From NCBI RefSeq assembly GCF_048269205.1, contig NZ_JBLXJC010000001.1, positions 1,116,001-1,180,000 of the forward strand: a stretch of DNA of 64,000 bases, in the 5' to 3' direction. How positions within the stretch are numbered: position 1 is the first letter of the stretch; every line of letters starts with the position of its first letter. The stretch comes from Emcibacter sp048269205 (lineage in GTDB: Bacteria; Pseudomonadota; Alphaproteobacteria; Sphingomonadales; Emcibacteraceae). The translations under genes and the position numbers were made by a program. The notes beneath the pieces are model-generated. The model had not been told where the DNA came from and ran no database searches. It worked only from the letters and a program-made list of their open reading frames with translations. Below are positions 9,901-15,622 of the stretch, piece by piece.

Positions 9901-10024
9901 ATTCGATATTGGGGAAAAGCTGGATCGGCAGCTTGCTGATACTGAAGGCCCCGAAAAGAAAGATAATAGCCACTACCACGGCAACGACTGCCGGATTTTT
10001 CAGGCTTTTTTCTGTCCAGTTCAT
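6905..10024 (-). CDS. RND efflux permease (AcrB-like inner-membrane pump)
   Basis: A 1039-residue hydrophobe/amphiphile efflux-type RND protein, the usual length for the family. It starts with TM1 (VVAVVVAIIFLFGAFSISKLP), has the PIEVESEITEPLEDVLQGIPG porter motif, and two sets of TM helices around residues 335-530 and 865-1010. The TM4 proton-relay motif reads GMVLDAAIVVMEN, so only one of the two adjacent Asp residues of AcrB is present. It is the first gene of an apparent four-gene unit: permease, adaptor, LytS-like kinase, LytTR regulator. AGGGGA precedes the ATG and lies inside an inverted repeat. Substrate cannot be predicted. Confidence 0.93.
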   Translation of the reverse strand: MNWTEKSLKNPAVVAVVVAIIFLFGAFSISKLPIQLFPNIEYPEVSIFTPWRAASPIEVESEITEPLEDVLQGIPGLEEMNIYSNQGGAWTNLRFGISTNMDRTLLDVISRLNRLPPLPADADQPMLHMGGGGAGGERLIFYFVQKLPDNPNSVEDYMQFVNDTLIPRIEALEGVSRVDNETNMPEEEVQIIFDPFKAAQLNVQIPRVAQLAGQSRDVSGGTIEDGRRRYTLRFQGRYTPEYLSNMILEWRNGTPIRLGDIAEIKVQRGLLTDVGIQNGNPALSLNIFKENGANTLATIERVNALADELNATILKEKGLIMQKSFDPSVFIKRAIGLLSSNLLIGIAFAVGILWWFLRQTRATFIIATTIPVCLLATFVVLQLTGRSLNVISLAGLAFATGMVLDAAIVVMENICRLREKGLKDTDACQVGAGQVWGALLASTATTVAIFIPVLFLEDVEGQLFADLALTIAIAVSFSLVVAVTVLPVANKHFMRGKMPEDRNLVTWKRMSAGIMKITNTPKKRYGWIFGLIGVSLLSSYLMFPKMDYLPPVKRDAVDMFLQIPPGTSSDVLRNEIAATIVERLDPYMKGEKQPALRNYYLLTWNGGQGATIGIRAKDQGMIKELERVVKEEITVGLPDVQAFGGQGNLFGGFGGNGSIEINLQSSDDMVLAEATEKTTQLLREVMPEAMVQSRQSGEQTQPQLNIIPNDRRIQEAGWHRNDVARVVQTLGTGLYVGEYFDGEKRMNIILKTSPNSNGEALAAIPLATTSGGVMQLGELADIQATVGPQFIKRTNGRRTSSIEVVPPKGMALQEALEIIQAKVEPVAREVLGDEGSVIYGGSANQLKKAIGSLGTNFLLAFGLLFLILAALFKSPRDAALVIISIPLATVGGVAAIRLLNLITFQPLDLLTMIGFIILLGLVVNNAILLVVQTRKAESEGSERSEAVQAALELRMRPILMSTLTSIVGMLPLLLFPGEGSAIYRGLAASIVGGMTVSTIFTLLLMPSLLQLGSTTLRPRVVFSKQNEKEEDKKMIGVGE

Positions 10025-10027
10025 AGC

Positions 10028-10088
10028 AATCCCCTGTCCCTTTAAAGGTGTCTTTTAGATAGCGTCACCATTAGGGGTACAGGGGATT
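10028..10088 (-). promoter_or_regulatory. Inverted repeat in the RND operon leader that covers the Shine-Dalgarno
   Basis: A perfect 10-base inverted repeat, AATCCCCTGT at 10028-10037 and ACAGGGGATT at 10079-10088, spans the leader just upstream of the permease start (10024). Three more base pairs are possible with a one-base bulge. On the transcript, the arm next to the gene contains the likely Shine-Dalgarno AGGGGA, so pairing would hide it. It could equally be a DNA operator. The symmetry is read directly; the regulatory role is inferred. Confidence 0.45.
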
Positions 10089-10114
10089 TTATACAATAAG
10101 AACTGCTTTGCGAT

Positions 10115-10158
10115 GAGCCGTTCGAAATTGGCGACGAACGGCTCTGTCGAACGGCTCT
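10115..10158. repeat. Hairpin plus repeated CGAACGGCTCT element
   Basis: GAGCCGTTCG at 10115-10124 and CGAACGGCTC at 10135-10144 form a perfect 10-base stem with a 10-base loop. The second arm is repeated again at 10148-10158. The element lies between the 3' end of the mscS-like gene and the RND operon leader. No T-run follows on either strand, so it is not a standard intrinsic terminator. Role unknown. Confidence 0.5.
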
Positions 10159-10168
10159 AAGGCAGGAA

Positions 10169-11026
10169 TCAGGCGGTTTTTTCGCTCTTTTCCGGCATGG
10201 AAATCACATGCATATCCATTTGCGGATAGGGAATGTTGATACCCTTGTCATCCAGTTTGTGCTTGATGTTTTTGGTCAGGGCGGCTTTCAGCGGCCAGTA
10301 ATTGCTGTTGGCAGTCCAGGCCCTGACGACGAGGTTCACAGAACTGTCAGCCAGTTCACCCACGAACATGGCGGGTTCAGGGTCTTTCAATACCCGGTCG
10401 TCCGCATCCAGGACTTCTCCGATGGCTTTAAGGGCGTCATCGATATTGTCGCCGTAACCAATGCCAATCAGCAAGTCGACGCGACGTGTCGCATGATGGC
10501 TGTAGTTCTTGATGGAGGATCCCCAGATAGCACTGTTTGGCACAATGATCTGTACGTTGTCGCCAGTTGCCATTTCCGTGACAAACAGGCCCAGATTTTT
10601 GATCACGCCGGCATGTCCAGCGCCTTCAATGAAGTCGCCTACCTTGAAGGGACGGAAAATCAGCAGCATGACGCCGGAAGCAACATTGCTGAGTGTGCCC
10701 TGCAGGGCCAGGCCGATTGCGAGGGAAGCAGCACCGACAATGGCGATCAGACTTGCGGTTTCAACGCCAAATCGGCCCAGTACCGCGATTACAGTAAAAA
10801 TCAAAATGATATAGCGTACCAGGCTGGCAAAAAAGGACGTCAGTGTTGTATCCACTTTTTCGCTTTTTCCGAGCATCCGCTTGGTGGCATTCTTGGCCCA
10901 GTTGGCGATCATCCAACCGATGATCAGAGTAAGCAAGGCAAACAGTACATTCATTCCGTAGGTTTGAACATAGAACATGATGGTATCCATATGTTCCATG
11001 GCTTTTTCCTGTACATTTTCGTCCAT
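10169..11026 (-). CDS. MscS-family mechanosensitive ion channel
   Basis: A 285-residue small-conductance mechanosensitive channel. About three N-terminal transmembrane helices (residues 15-45, 65-85, 90-125) end in a Gly/Ala-rich pore helix (AIVGAASLAIGLALQGTLSN), the hallmark of TM3. The beta domain follows (FRPFKVGDFIEGAGHAGVIKNLGLF, VPNSAIWGSSIKNYS), then an alpha/beta cytosolic vestibule. Length and layout match E. coli MscS (286 residues). It relieves turgor on hypo-osmotic shock at the inner membrane. It is transcribed alone on the minus strand with a short 5' leader; no partner gene is evident. Confidence 0.94.
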   Translation of the reverse strand: MDENVQEKAMEHMDTIMFYVQTYGMNVLFALLTLIIGWMIANWAKNATKRMLGKSEKVDTTLTSFFASLVRYIILIFTVIAVLGRFGVETASLIAIVGAASLAIGLALQGTLSNVASGVMLLIFRPFKVGDFIEGAGHAGVIKNLGLFVTEMATGDNVQIIVPNSAIWGSSIKNYSHHATRRVDLLIGIGYGDNIDDALKAIGEVLDADDRVLKDPEPAMFVGELADSSVNLVVRAWTANSNYWPLKAALTKNIKHKLDDKGINIPYPQMDMHVISMPEKSEKTA

Positions 11027-11174
11027 GATAAGTCCTTTCGGGTGTTCCCGATTTATAGTTAAGAAAGTGTGAACATGATTATTAGAAAAATACTAACAAA
11101 AGCAACAGCTAATAGAGAAAAGGATGGATTAGGGCAAATATACTATATTTTTGTGATTTTGTAAGGGGGGAGGG

Positions 11175-11222
11175 ACCTGGCATATGTTGGGTTTGGATGG
11201 GTGGATTGGTCATATGCCAGGT
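11175..11222. repeat. Perfect 12-bp inverted repeat in the intergenic gap
   Basis: ACCTGGCATATG at 11175-11186 and CATATGCCAGGT at 11211-11222 are perfect inverted copies separated by 24 bases. A second self-complementary block, GGTATATATACC, lies at 11237-11248. They sit in the 506-bp gap between the divergent mscS and bufA2 genes and could be a regulator site or part of a structured RNA. Confidence 0.55.
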
Positions 11223-11254
11223 CAGGGTATTTATAGGGTATATATACCAGACAG

Positions 11255-11350
11255 GAAAAAGCGGAAGATCCTAAAAAGACCAAAAAGGACCTTCCGCTTT
11301 GGCAATACCAATGTTGCTCCCCATTAAGTATCACCATTTCCTGTTGGTGA
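11255..11350 (-). ncRNA. Candidate small RNA with own promoter and intrinsic terminator
   Basis: On the minus strand a sigma70-like promoter is visible: TTTACA (11378-11383), a 16-base spacer, TATATT (11356-11361). About 50 bases further on, AAAGCGGAAGGTCC (11287-11300) pairs with GGATCTTCCGCTTT (11258-11271), one mismatch and a 15-base loop, followed by a T-run, which makes a good intrinsic terminator. The predicted transcript is about 95 bases. A 64-codon frame beginning at 11337 runs through the terminator and is not convincing as a protein. Whether it is expressed is unknown. Confidence 0.4.
11256..11300 (-). terminator. Intrinsic terminator on the minus strand
   Basis: Reading the minus strand, a 14-bp stem with one mismatch (arms 11287-11300 and 11258-11271) is followed by five T residues. 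No minus-strand protein gene ends here, which is why a small RNA is proposed. Confidence 0.6.
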
Positions 11351-11532
11351 GTCTCAATATACAGGCCTTTTTAATAATGTAAATAAGAATTATTATTAAA
11401 AACGATTTTTATTCAGGACCAGGTGCACACGAACATGTGAACGGCTGTGACTGTATGGCGTTCGGTGCATTTGTTATGACTTGAATGCTATCCATTCGAT
11501 AACGCGCATCAACATTCAAAAAGGAATAAAAT

Positions 11533-11790
11533 ATGAGCACATCAATGAAAACAGCTGGTCTTGCTATGGCCGTTGCTGCGGCCGGGCTTTTTGCCGCCGC
11601 GCCTGCCACTGCCACGGCGGGCGAGGGAGCGAAGGTTAAATGTCACGGTGTGAATGCCTGCAAGGGACACAATGACTGTAAAACGGCAAGTAATGCCTGC
11701 AAGGGACACGCCGCTTGCAAGGGGCAGGGTTTTGTTGTGATGTCCGAGGAAGCCTGCAAGAATATCGGCGGCAAGGCCGAAAAGAAATAA
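11533..11790 (+). CDS. bufA2: BufA2-type bufferin precursor peptide (periplasmic copper-binding RiPP)
   Basis: An 85-residue precursor with an N-terminal Sec-type signal (residues 6-29, Ala-rich, cleaved near TATA-G) and a Cys-rich core with six cysteines (37, 43, 49, 56, 62, 75). The core repeats CKGH/CKGQ, and NACKGH occurs twice 13 residues apart. In described bufferins the MNIO enzyme converts core cysteines to thiooxazole-type heterocycles, and the exported peptide binds copper. The adjacent bufB and bufC homologues fit this exactly. AAAGGA lies 6-7 bases upstream of the ATG. An intercistronic hairpin after the gene would allow more precursor than enzyme. Family from recall of bufferin work; modification here is inferred. 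Confidence 0.85.
   Translation: MSTSMKTAGLAMAVAAAGLFAAAPATATAGEGAKVKCHGVNACKGHNDCKTASNACKGHAACKGQGFVVMSEEACKNIGGKAEKK
11653..11709 (+). repeat. 18-base direct repeat inside bufA2
   Basis: An exact 18-base sequence (AATGCCTGCAAGGGACAC) occurs at 11653-11670 and 11692-11709, in frame and 13 codons apart. It encodes NACKGH twice, showing that the core peptide grew by internal duplication of a 13-residue unit with two cysteines. Confidence 0.85.
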
Positions 11791-11818
11791 TTCTGCTTCA
11801 TTCTTCGAAACCGGTTAA

Positions 11819-11846
11819 AATAGCGGCTGCAAAAGGCCGCTATTTT
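11819..11846 (+). terminator. Intercistronic attenuator between bufA2 and bufB
   Basis: AATAGCGGC (11819-11827) and GCCGCTATT (11836-11844) form a perfect 9-bp stem with an 8-base loop; the T-run is TTTT at 11843-11846. It lies between the precursor stop (11790) and the bufB start (11848). It probably terminates part of the transcripts, or protects the bufA2 message, and it overlaps the only AAGG that could serve bufB. Confidence 0.65.
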
Positions 11847-11847
11847 C

Positions 11848-12693
11848 GTGGACACAATGACTAAAGAACATTCTCTGGGATATGGTCTGGGACTGAGACC
11901 GGACCACTATGAAGACATTCTGTCGATGGACAGCAATGCCGCCCATGGTGTGGACTGGTTCGAAATTATTTCGGAAAACTACATGGTTCCCGGTGGCAAG
12001 CCTCTCCATTATCTGGACAGGATTGCGGAACGTTATCCGTTGGTCATGCACGGTGTTTCCCTTTCCATTGGTTCTACCGATCCCCTCGATATGGACTATA
12101 TGGCGGCGCTAAAGGCGTTGGCCGAACGGATTGAGCCCCGCTGGATTTCCGATCATTTATGCTGGACCGGGCAGGGTGGGCATAATCTTCATGACCTGAT
12201 GCCATTACCCTACAGCGCGGATGCGCTGGATCATGTGGTCGAGCGGGTTTGCCGGGTGCAGGATTATCTCGGGCGGCAGATCCTGCTGGAAAATGTATCC
12301 AGTTACCTGACCTATAAAAAATCCGACATGACGGAATGGGATTTCATCGCCGAGATGGCCAATCGCGCCGACTGTCTGATCCTGCTGGATATCAACAATA
12401 TATTCGTTAGCGCTTTCAATCATAATTTCGACCCGTCTGATTACCTGGAGGCCATGCCGGCGGAGCGGGTTCGGCAGTTCCATCTGGCCGGGCATCAGCA
12501 CAACGGCGACTATATTATCGATACCCATGACCAGGATGTGCCCGGTGATGTCTGGCAGCTGTACCGTCAGGCCTTGCAGATGTTCGGCCCTGTTGCCACC
12601 ATGATCGAGCGGGATGACAATATTCCGCCCTTTGGTGAATTGCTTGAAGAGCTGGAAACCGCGCGCAGAATAGGGCAGGAGGTCTTGTCGTGA
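11848..12693 (+). CDS. bufB: BufB: DUF692/MNIO family multinuclear non-haem iron oxidative enzyme
   Basis: A 281-residue DUF692 protein with a TIM-barrel pattern and the metal-site motifs of MNIO enzymes: ENYM, HGVSLSIGS, ISDHLCW, LLENVSSYL, LLDINNIFVSAFNH, FHLAGHQH, DTHDQD and IERDDN supply His, Asp, Glu and Asn ligands for two or three irons. These enzymes oxidise cysteines of a partner peptide; the partner here should be the upstream Cys-rich precursor. A GTG at 11848 or ATG at 11857 could start it. AAGG 11 bases before the GTG favours the former but is inside a hairpin. The stop overlaps bufC by four bases. It is clearly diverged from the second DUF692 gene at 13.97 kb. Confidence 0.9.
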   Translation: MDTMTKEHSLGYGLGLRPDHYEDILSMDSNAAHGVDWFEIISENYMVPGGKPLHYLDRIAERYPLVMHGVSLSIGSTDPLDMDYMAALKALAERIEPRWISDHLCWTGQGGHNLHDLMPLPYSADALDHVVERVCRVQDYLGRQILLENVSSYLTYKKSDMTEWDFIAEMANRADCLILLDINNIFVSAFNHNFDPSDYLEAMPAERVRQFHLAGHQHNGDYIIDTHDQDVPGDVWQLYRQALQMFGPVATMIERDDNIPPFGELLEELETARRIGQEVLS

Positions 12694-13490
12694 GCAGCCT
12701 GAAAGACCTGCAACAGCTGTTTCAAGCCTCCGTCTTGGCGGGTACGGACGGGATATTGCCTGATATCGCGGAAGGCGGGCGGATTACCCCCGAGCGCCGA
12801 CTGGCAATTTACGCCCATGCCTATGGCGCCCGTCTCAGGGAGACTCTTGAAAAGGATTTTCCCGCCCTCCATGCCATGTTGGGCGATGACCAGTTCCGGG
12901 CGGTCTGCGACGCCTATATATCCGCCTTCCCGTCGGACCATCCATCGCTTCGTTTTTTTGGCCGCCATATGGCGGAATTTTTGCGGGGGGATGCTTTTTG
13001 CGATCAGCCATTTCTGGGGGAAATGGCTCAATTTGAATGGGCTTTTCTGGAGGTGTTCGATTCTGCGGACAGGTTTCCCGTCACTGTTGAGGACGTTGCC
13101 GCCCTGGCGCCGCAACACTGGACCACCCTCCGGTTTGATTTTCATCCCTCTCTGCGGCTGGGCGAGTTTGCCTGGAATGTTCCCGCAGTCTGGTCGGCGG
13201 TCACACAACGGGAAGACGGGGGGGATATAGAACAGATCATGCCGCAAAAAAACACTGAAACCGTGCCGGTGATGCAGTGGCGGCATGACATGGTCAGTTA
13301 CTTTCGCTCACTGGAACGTGATGAGGCGGAAACACTGGAACGGGCGCGGCACGGGGCGGATTTCCCCGTTCTTTGTGAAATTCTTGATTATTATCATGGC
13401 GATAATGCGCCATTGAAAGCGGCGGAGTATCTGAAGACCTGGGTCTCAGAAGGACTCATCTGTGGTTTCGATCACGCCAATTTTGCCTGA
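12690..13490 (+). CDS. bufC: BufC: DUF2063 family partner protein
   Basis: A 266-residue protein with an N-terminal DUF2063 domain (PF09836, named putative DNA-binding domain) over about residues 8-105, including RRLAIYAHAYGARLRETLEKDF and the FFGRHMAEFL end. The C-terminal half is the winged-helix/RRE-like region seen in MNIO partners. In characterised MNIO systems such partners bind the leader of the precursor and present it to the oxidative enzyme. The GTG start overlaps the bufB stop (GTGA), with AGGAGG 9 bases upstream, so coupling is tight. The gene ends seven bases before the promoter of the second bufferin operon. Confidence 0.85.
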   Translation: MSSLKDLQQLFQASVLAGTDGILPDIAEGGRITPERRLAIYAHAYGARLRETLEKDFPALHAMLGDDQFRAVCDAYISAFPSDHPSLRFFGRHMAEFLRGDAFCDQPFLGEMAQFEWAFLEVFDSADRFPVTVEDVAALAPQHWTTLRFDFHPSLRLGEFAWNVPAVWSAVTQREDGGDIEQIMPQKNTETVPVMQWRHDMVSYFRSLERDEAETLERARHGADFPVLCEILDYYHGDNAPLKAAEYLKTWVSEGLICGFDHANFA

Positions 13491-13496
13491 CATCAC

Positions 13497-13522
13497 GTAA
13501 CCTCACGAAATTTCACCGCGAA
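13497..13522 (+). promoter_or_regulatory. Predicted ECF sigma factor promoter of the bufA1 operon
   Basis: GTAACC (13497-13502), a 16-base spacer, then CGAA (13519-13522). This matches the form GTAACC-N16-CGAA that I recall for the Caulobacter heavy-metal ECF factor SigF, whose targets include a DUF2282/DUF692/DUF2063/DoxX operon. No ECF sigma or anti-sigma gene lies in this window. The match is read directly; its use is inferred. Confidence 0.6.
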
Positions 13523-13656
13523 TGTGATGAGCTGTGATTTTCCTTTTTGATCGGGGCATGGGAAACAGAAGGTGCCGGCAACGGGATCAGATGGGTCATT
13601 GCCTGATGGGTCTTTGCCGGCAACCAAGATGAAATCCGATGAACAAAGGAAACATG
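13523..13656 (+). other. Leader of the bufA1 operon with short repeats
   Basis: The untranslated region between the predicted promoter and bufA1 carries TGCCGGCAAC twice in direct orientation (near 13574 and 13616; TGCCGGCA is itself a palindrome) and GATGGGTC twice between them. They could fold as a leader structure. No known riboswitch pattern is recognised. Confidence 0.35.
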
Positions 13657-13932
13657 ATGAGCAAGCGCACCGTGAAAACTACATCTTCACTCCTGGCTTC
13701 GGCCATGACAGCGGCGATCGCCATGACGGCTTCAACTTCCCCAGCACAGGCTGCAGAGGGGAAAGTTGAAAAATGCTATGGCGTCGTCAAGGCTGGCAAA
13801 AACGACTGTCAGACGGCAACAAGTTCCTGCGCCGGCACCTCGAAAGCAGATGGCCAGGGTGATGCCTGGATCTATGTGCCCAAAGGGACCTGCGACAAGC
13901 TTGTCGGTGGCAGTGTCAGTCCCAAAAAATAG
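13657..13932 (+). CDS. bufA1: BufA1-type bufferin precursor peptide (DUF2282)
   Basis: A 91-residue precursor of the DUF2282 family. The signal peptide runs to SPAQA (cleavage after about residue 32). The mature part starts EGKVEKCYGVVKAGKNDC and holds four cysteines (40, 51, 58, 79), with the family pattern SCAGTSKADGQGDAWIYVPKGTC. In the Caulobacter homologue, cysteines in such motifs become thiooxazoles that bind copper. I chose the ATG at 13657 because AAAGGA lies six bases upstream; upstream ATGs at 13639 and 13654 are less well placed. It is followed at once by its own bufB-bufC-doxX set. Family call strong; modification inferred. Confidence 0.88.
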   Translation: MSKRTVKTTSSLLASAMTAAIAMTASTSPAQAAEGKVEKCYGVVKAGKNDCQTATSSCAGTSKADGQGDAWIYVPKGTCDKLVGGSVSPKK

Positions 13933-13964
13933 TCTTTTCAGTAAGAAAACCGGCGGTGGATGAG

Positions 13965-14846
13965 ATGAAAAACACCATGTCCATAGCTTCCCCTCACATT
14001 GTGGAGATGCCGGTCCCGGATTCGACCGGGATTGGTCTCAAGGCCTGTCACTATGAGGAAATCCTGGAAACCAGACCGGATATCGGCTGGTTCGAGGTCC
14101 ATACGGAAAATTACATGGGGGAAGGGGGACTTCCGCACCATTTCCTTGGCAGGGTCAGGGAGCAATACCCCCTGTCCATGCATGGTGTTGGATTGTCGCT
14201 TGGCAGTTCAGAAGGGCTGGATCCGGATCATCTTGAGCGTGTCAGACGGGCTGTCGAGAGGTACAGACCCGGCCTGGTGTCGGAACATGTGTCTTTCAGC
14301 ACCGTGGAGGGGTGTTTTCTCAATGATCTTTTGCCGCTTCCCTATACCGAAGAGGCGCTGGAGGTAATTTGCCGCAATATAGGGCATCTGCAGGATGTGC
14401 TTGGCCGGCCTGTGCTGGTGGAAAACCCGTCCATTTATCTCGAATATAATCTCAGCAGAATAGCGGAGCCTGAATTTCTCAATGAAATCTGCCAGCGGAC
14501 CGGTTGCGGTCTTCTGCTGGACGTCAACAATATTTTTGTCAGTTGCTGGAACAATGGCGGCGATCCGGAACACTATATCCGTCAGATTGTTCCGGGCCAT
14601 GTGGGCGAATATCATCTTGCCGGCCATGCGGAAAAAAAATGGCGTGACCGGGTCATTCGCATCGATGATCACGGCAGCAATATATGTGACGAGGTATGGC
14701 GGCTTTATGATTTTGCTCTTCACCAGATCGGCGCCCGGCCGACGCTCATTGAGTGGGACTGCAATATTCCCTCGCTGATGACCCTGCTGCAGGAGGCGGG
14801 CCGGGCGGACAAGGCCCTTTCACCAGGACAGGAGGCGCTGGTATGA
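13965..14846 (+). CDS. bufB: BufB of the second operon: DUF692/MNIO family enzyme
   Basis: A 293-residue DUF692 protein (a GTG at 13956 would add three residues). Motifs match the family: GIGLKACHYEEIL, ENYM, HGVGLSLGS, SEHVSFS, LVENPSIYL, LLDVNNIFVSCWNN, YHLAGHAE, IDDHGSNI and IEWDCNIP. It should install oxidised cysteines in the DUF2282 peptide encoded just upstream. It differs from the first DUF692 protein at many sites (SEHVSF against SDHLCW, and no NHN after the VNN motif), so the two are old paralogues fitted to different precursors rather than a recent copy. Its stop overlaps bufC by four bases. Confidence 0.92.
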   Translation: MKNTMSIASPHIVEMPVPDSTGIGLKACHYEEILETRPDIGWFEVHTENYMGEGGLPHHFLGRVREQYPLSMHGVGLSLGSSEGLDPDHLERVRRAVERYRPGLVSEHVSFSTVEGCFLNDLLPLPYTEEALEVICRNIGHLQDVLGRPVLVENPSIYLEYNLSRIAEPEFLNEICQRTGCGLLLDVNNIFVSCWNNGGDPEHYIRQIVPGHVGEYHLAGHAEKKWRDRVIRIDDHGSNICDEVWRLYDFALHQIGARPTLIEWDCNIPSLMTLLQEAGRADKALSPGQEALV

Positions 14847-15622
14847 AACTGGCTCGCCTCCAGCTCAAATTCAGGGGTTTTCTGCTTGAAGGGGATGCCG
14901 CGCCGCTGACACGCCACATCCGGAACCGGGATCATCATGCGGAGGAACGTTTGATGATTCATCACAACAACTGCCTGATCACGCTGGAGGAGGTCCTGGC
15001 GGCTAACTTTCCGGTGTTATGCCGGCTTGTCGGGCGCCCTTTTTTCCGGCAACTGGCCCGGAGCTATATACGGGAACATCCACCGCAAACACCGGTTCTT
15101 GCGGAATATGGACAATATCTTCCCGACTTTATCGCCGGCCGCCGCGAACTGGCAAGCCATGCCTATCTGCAGGATATGGCGCGACTGGAGGTCGCCTGGA
15201 ACCGGACCTTGCACGGCCGGGATGAAAAACCACAGGAACCGGCGGATCTTGAGAAAGTTGACCTTGCCGAGCCGGATCAGCTGCTTTTCCGGTTCCTGCC
15301 TTCTCTGGAGCTTGTGACCAGCCGCTTTCCCCTGTTGCGCATCTGGAATGCGAACCGGGATCCAGTTGCCGAGGCCGACGAAATCAGTCTGGATGAGGGA
15401 CCGGACCATATCATTCTGAGCCGGCCTGAATGGCGCGTACATGCCCTCAGTGTCGAGCCTTGGGTGTTTGAACTGGTTCGCTTGCTGAGGGAGGGGGAAA
15501 GCCTGGGGCGGGCGGTATCCTCGACAGTAGCGCTTTTCGGTAATTTCCAGTTGCCGGAGGCGCTGGCAGTGATTTTCAGCAACCGGCTGGTGACAGATAT
15601 TTTCAAGGAAAGGAAAAAGTGA
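14843..15622 (+). CDS. bufC: BufC of the second operon: DUF2063 family partner protein
   Basis: A 259-residue protein with a DUF2063 domain in its first 100 residues (ERLMIHHNNCLITLEEVLAANFPVLCRLVG, then YIREHPPQTPVLAEYGQYLPDFI) and a less conserved C-terminal half that resembles the peptide-recognition part of MNIO partner proteins. The ATG overlaps the bufB stop (ATGA) and GGAGG lies seven bases upstream, so this start is preferred over an in-frame one about 90 bases earlier. The predicted job is to deliver the bufferin precursor to its MNIO enzyme in the cytoplasm. Confidence 0.88.
   Translation: MKLARLQLKFRGFLLEGDAAPLTRHIRNRDHHAEERLMIHHNNCLITLEEVLAANFPVLCRLVGRPFFRQLARSYIREHPPQTPVLAEYGQYLPDFIAGRRELASHAYLQDMARLEVAWNRTLHGRDEKPQEPADLEKVDLAEPDQLLFRFLPSLELVTSRFPLLRIWNANRDPVAEADEISLDEGPDHIILSRPEWRVHALSVEPWVFELVRLLREGESLGRAVSSTVALFGNFQLPEALAVIFSNRLVTDIFKERKK

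Noticed and set aside
11143..11337. 64-codon minus-strand frame in the mscS-bufA2 gap
   Set aside because: It runs through a strong terminator hairpin and has its AGGA only three bases from the ATG. Composition shows no protein family. A small RNA explains the region better.
11848..12693. Methanobactin (MbnB) biosynthesis
   Set aside because: DUF692 is the same superfamily, but the partner peptide has a signal peptide and Cys-rich repeats and the third gene is DUF2063, not MbnC; this is a bufferin set.
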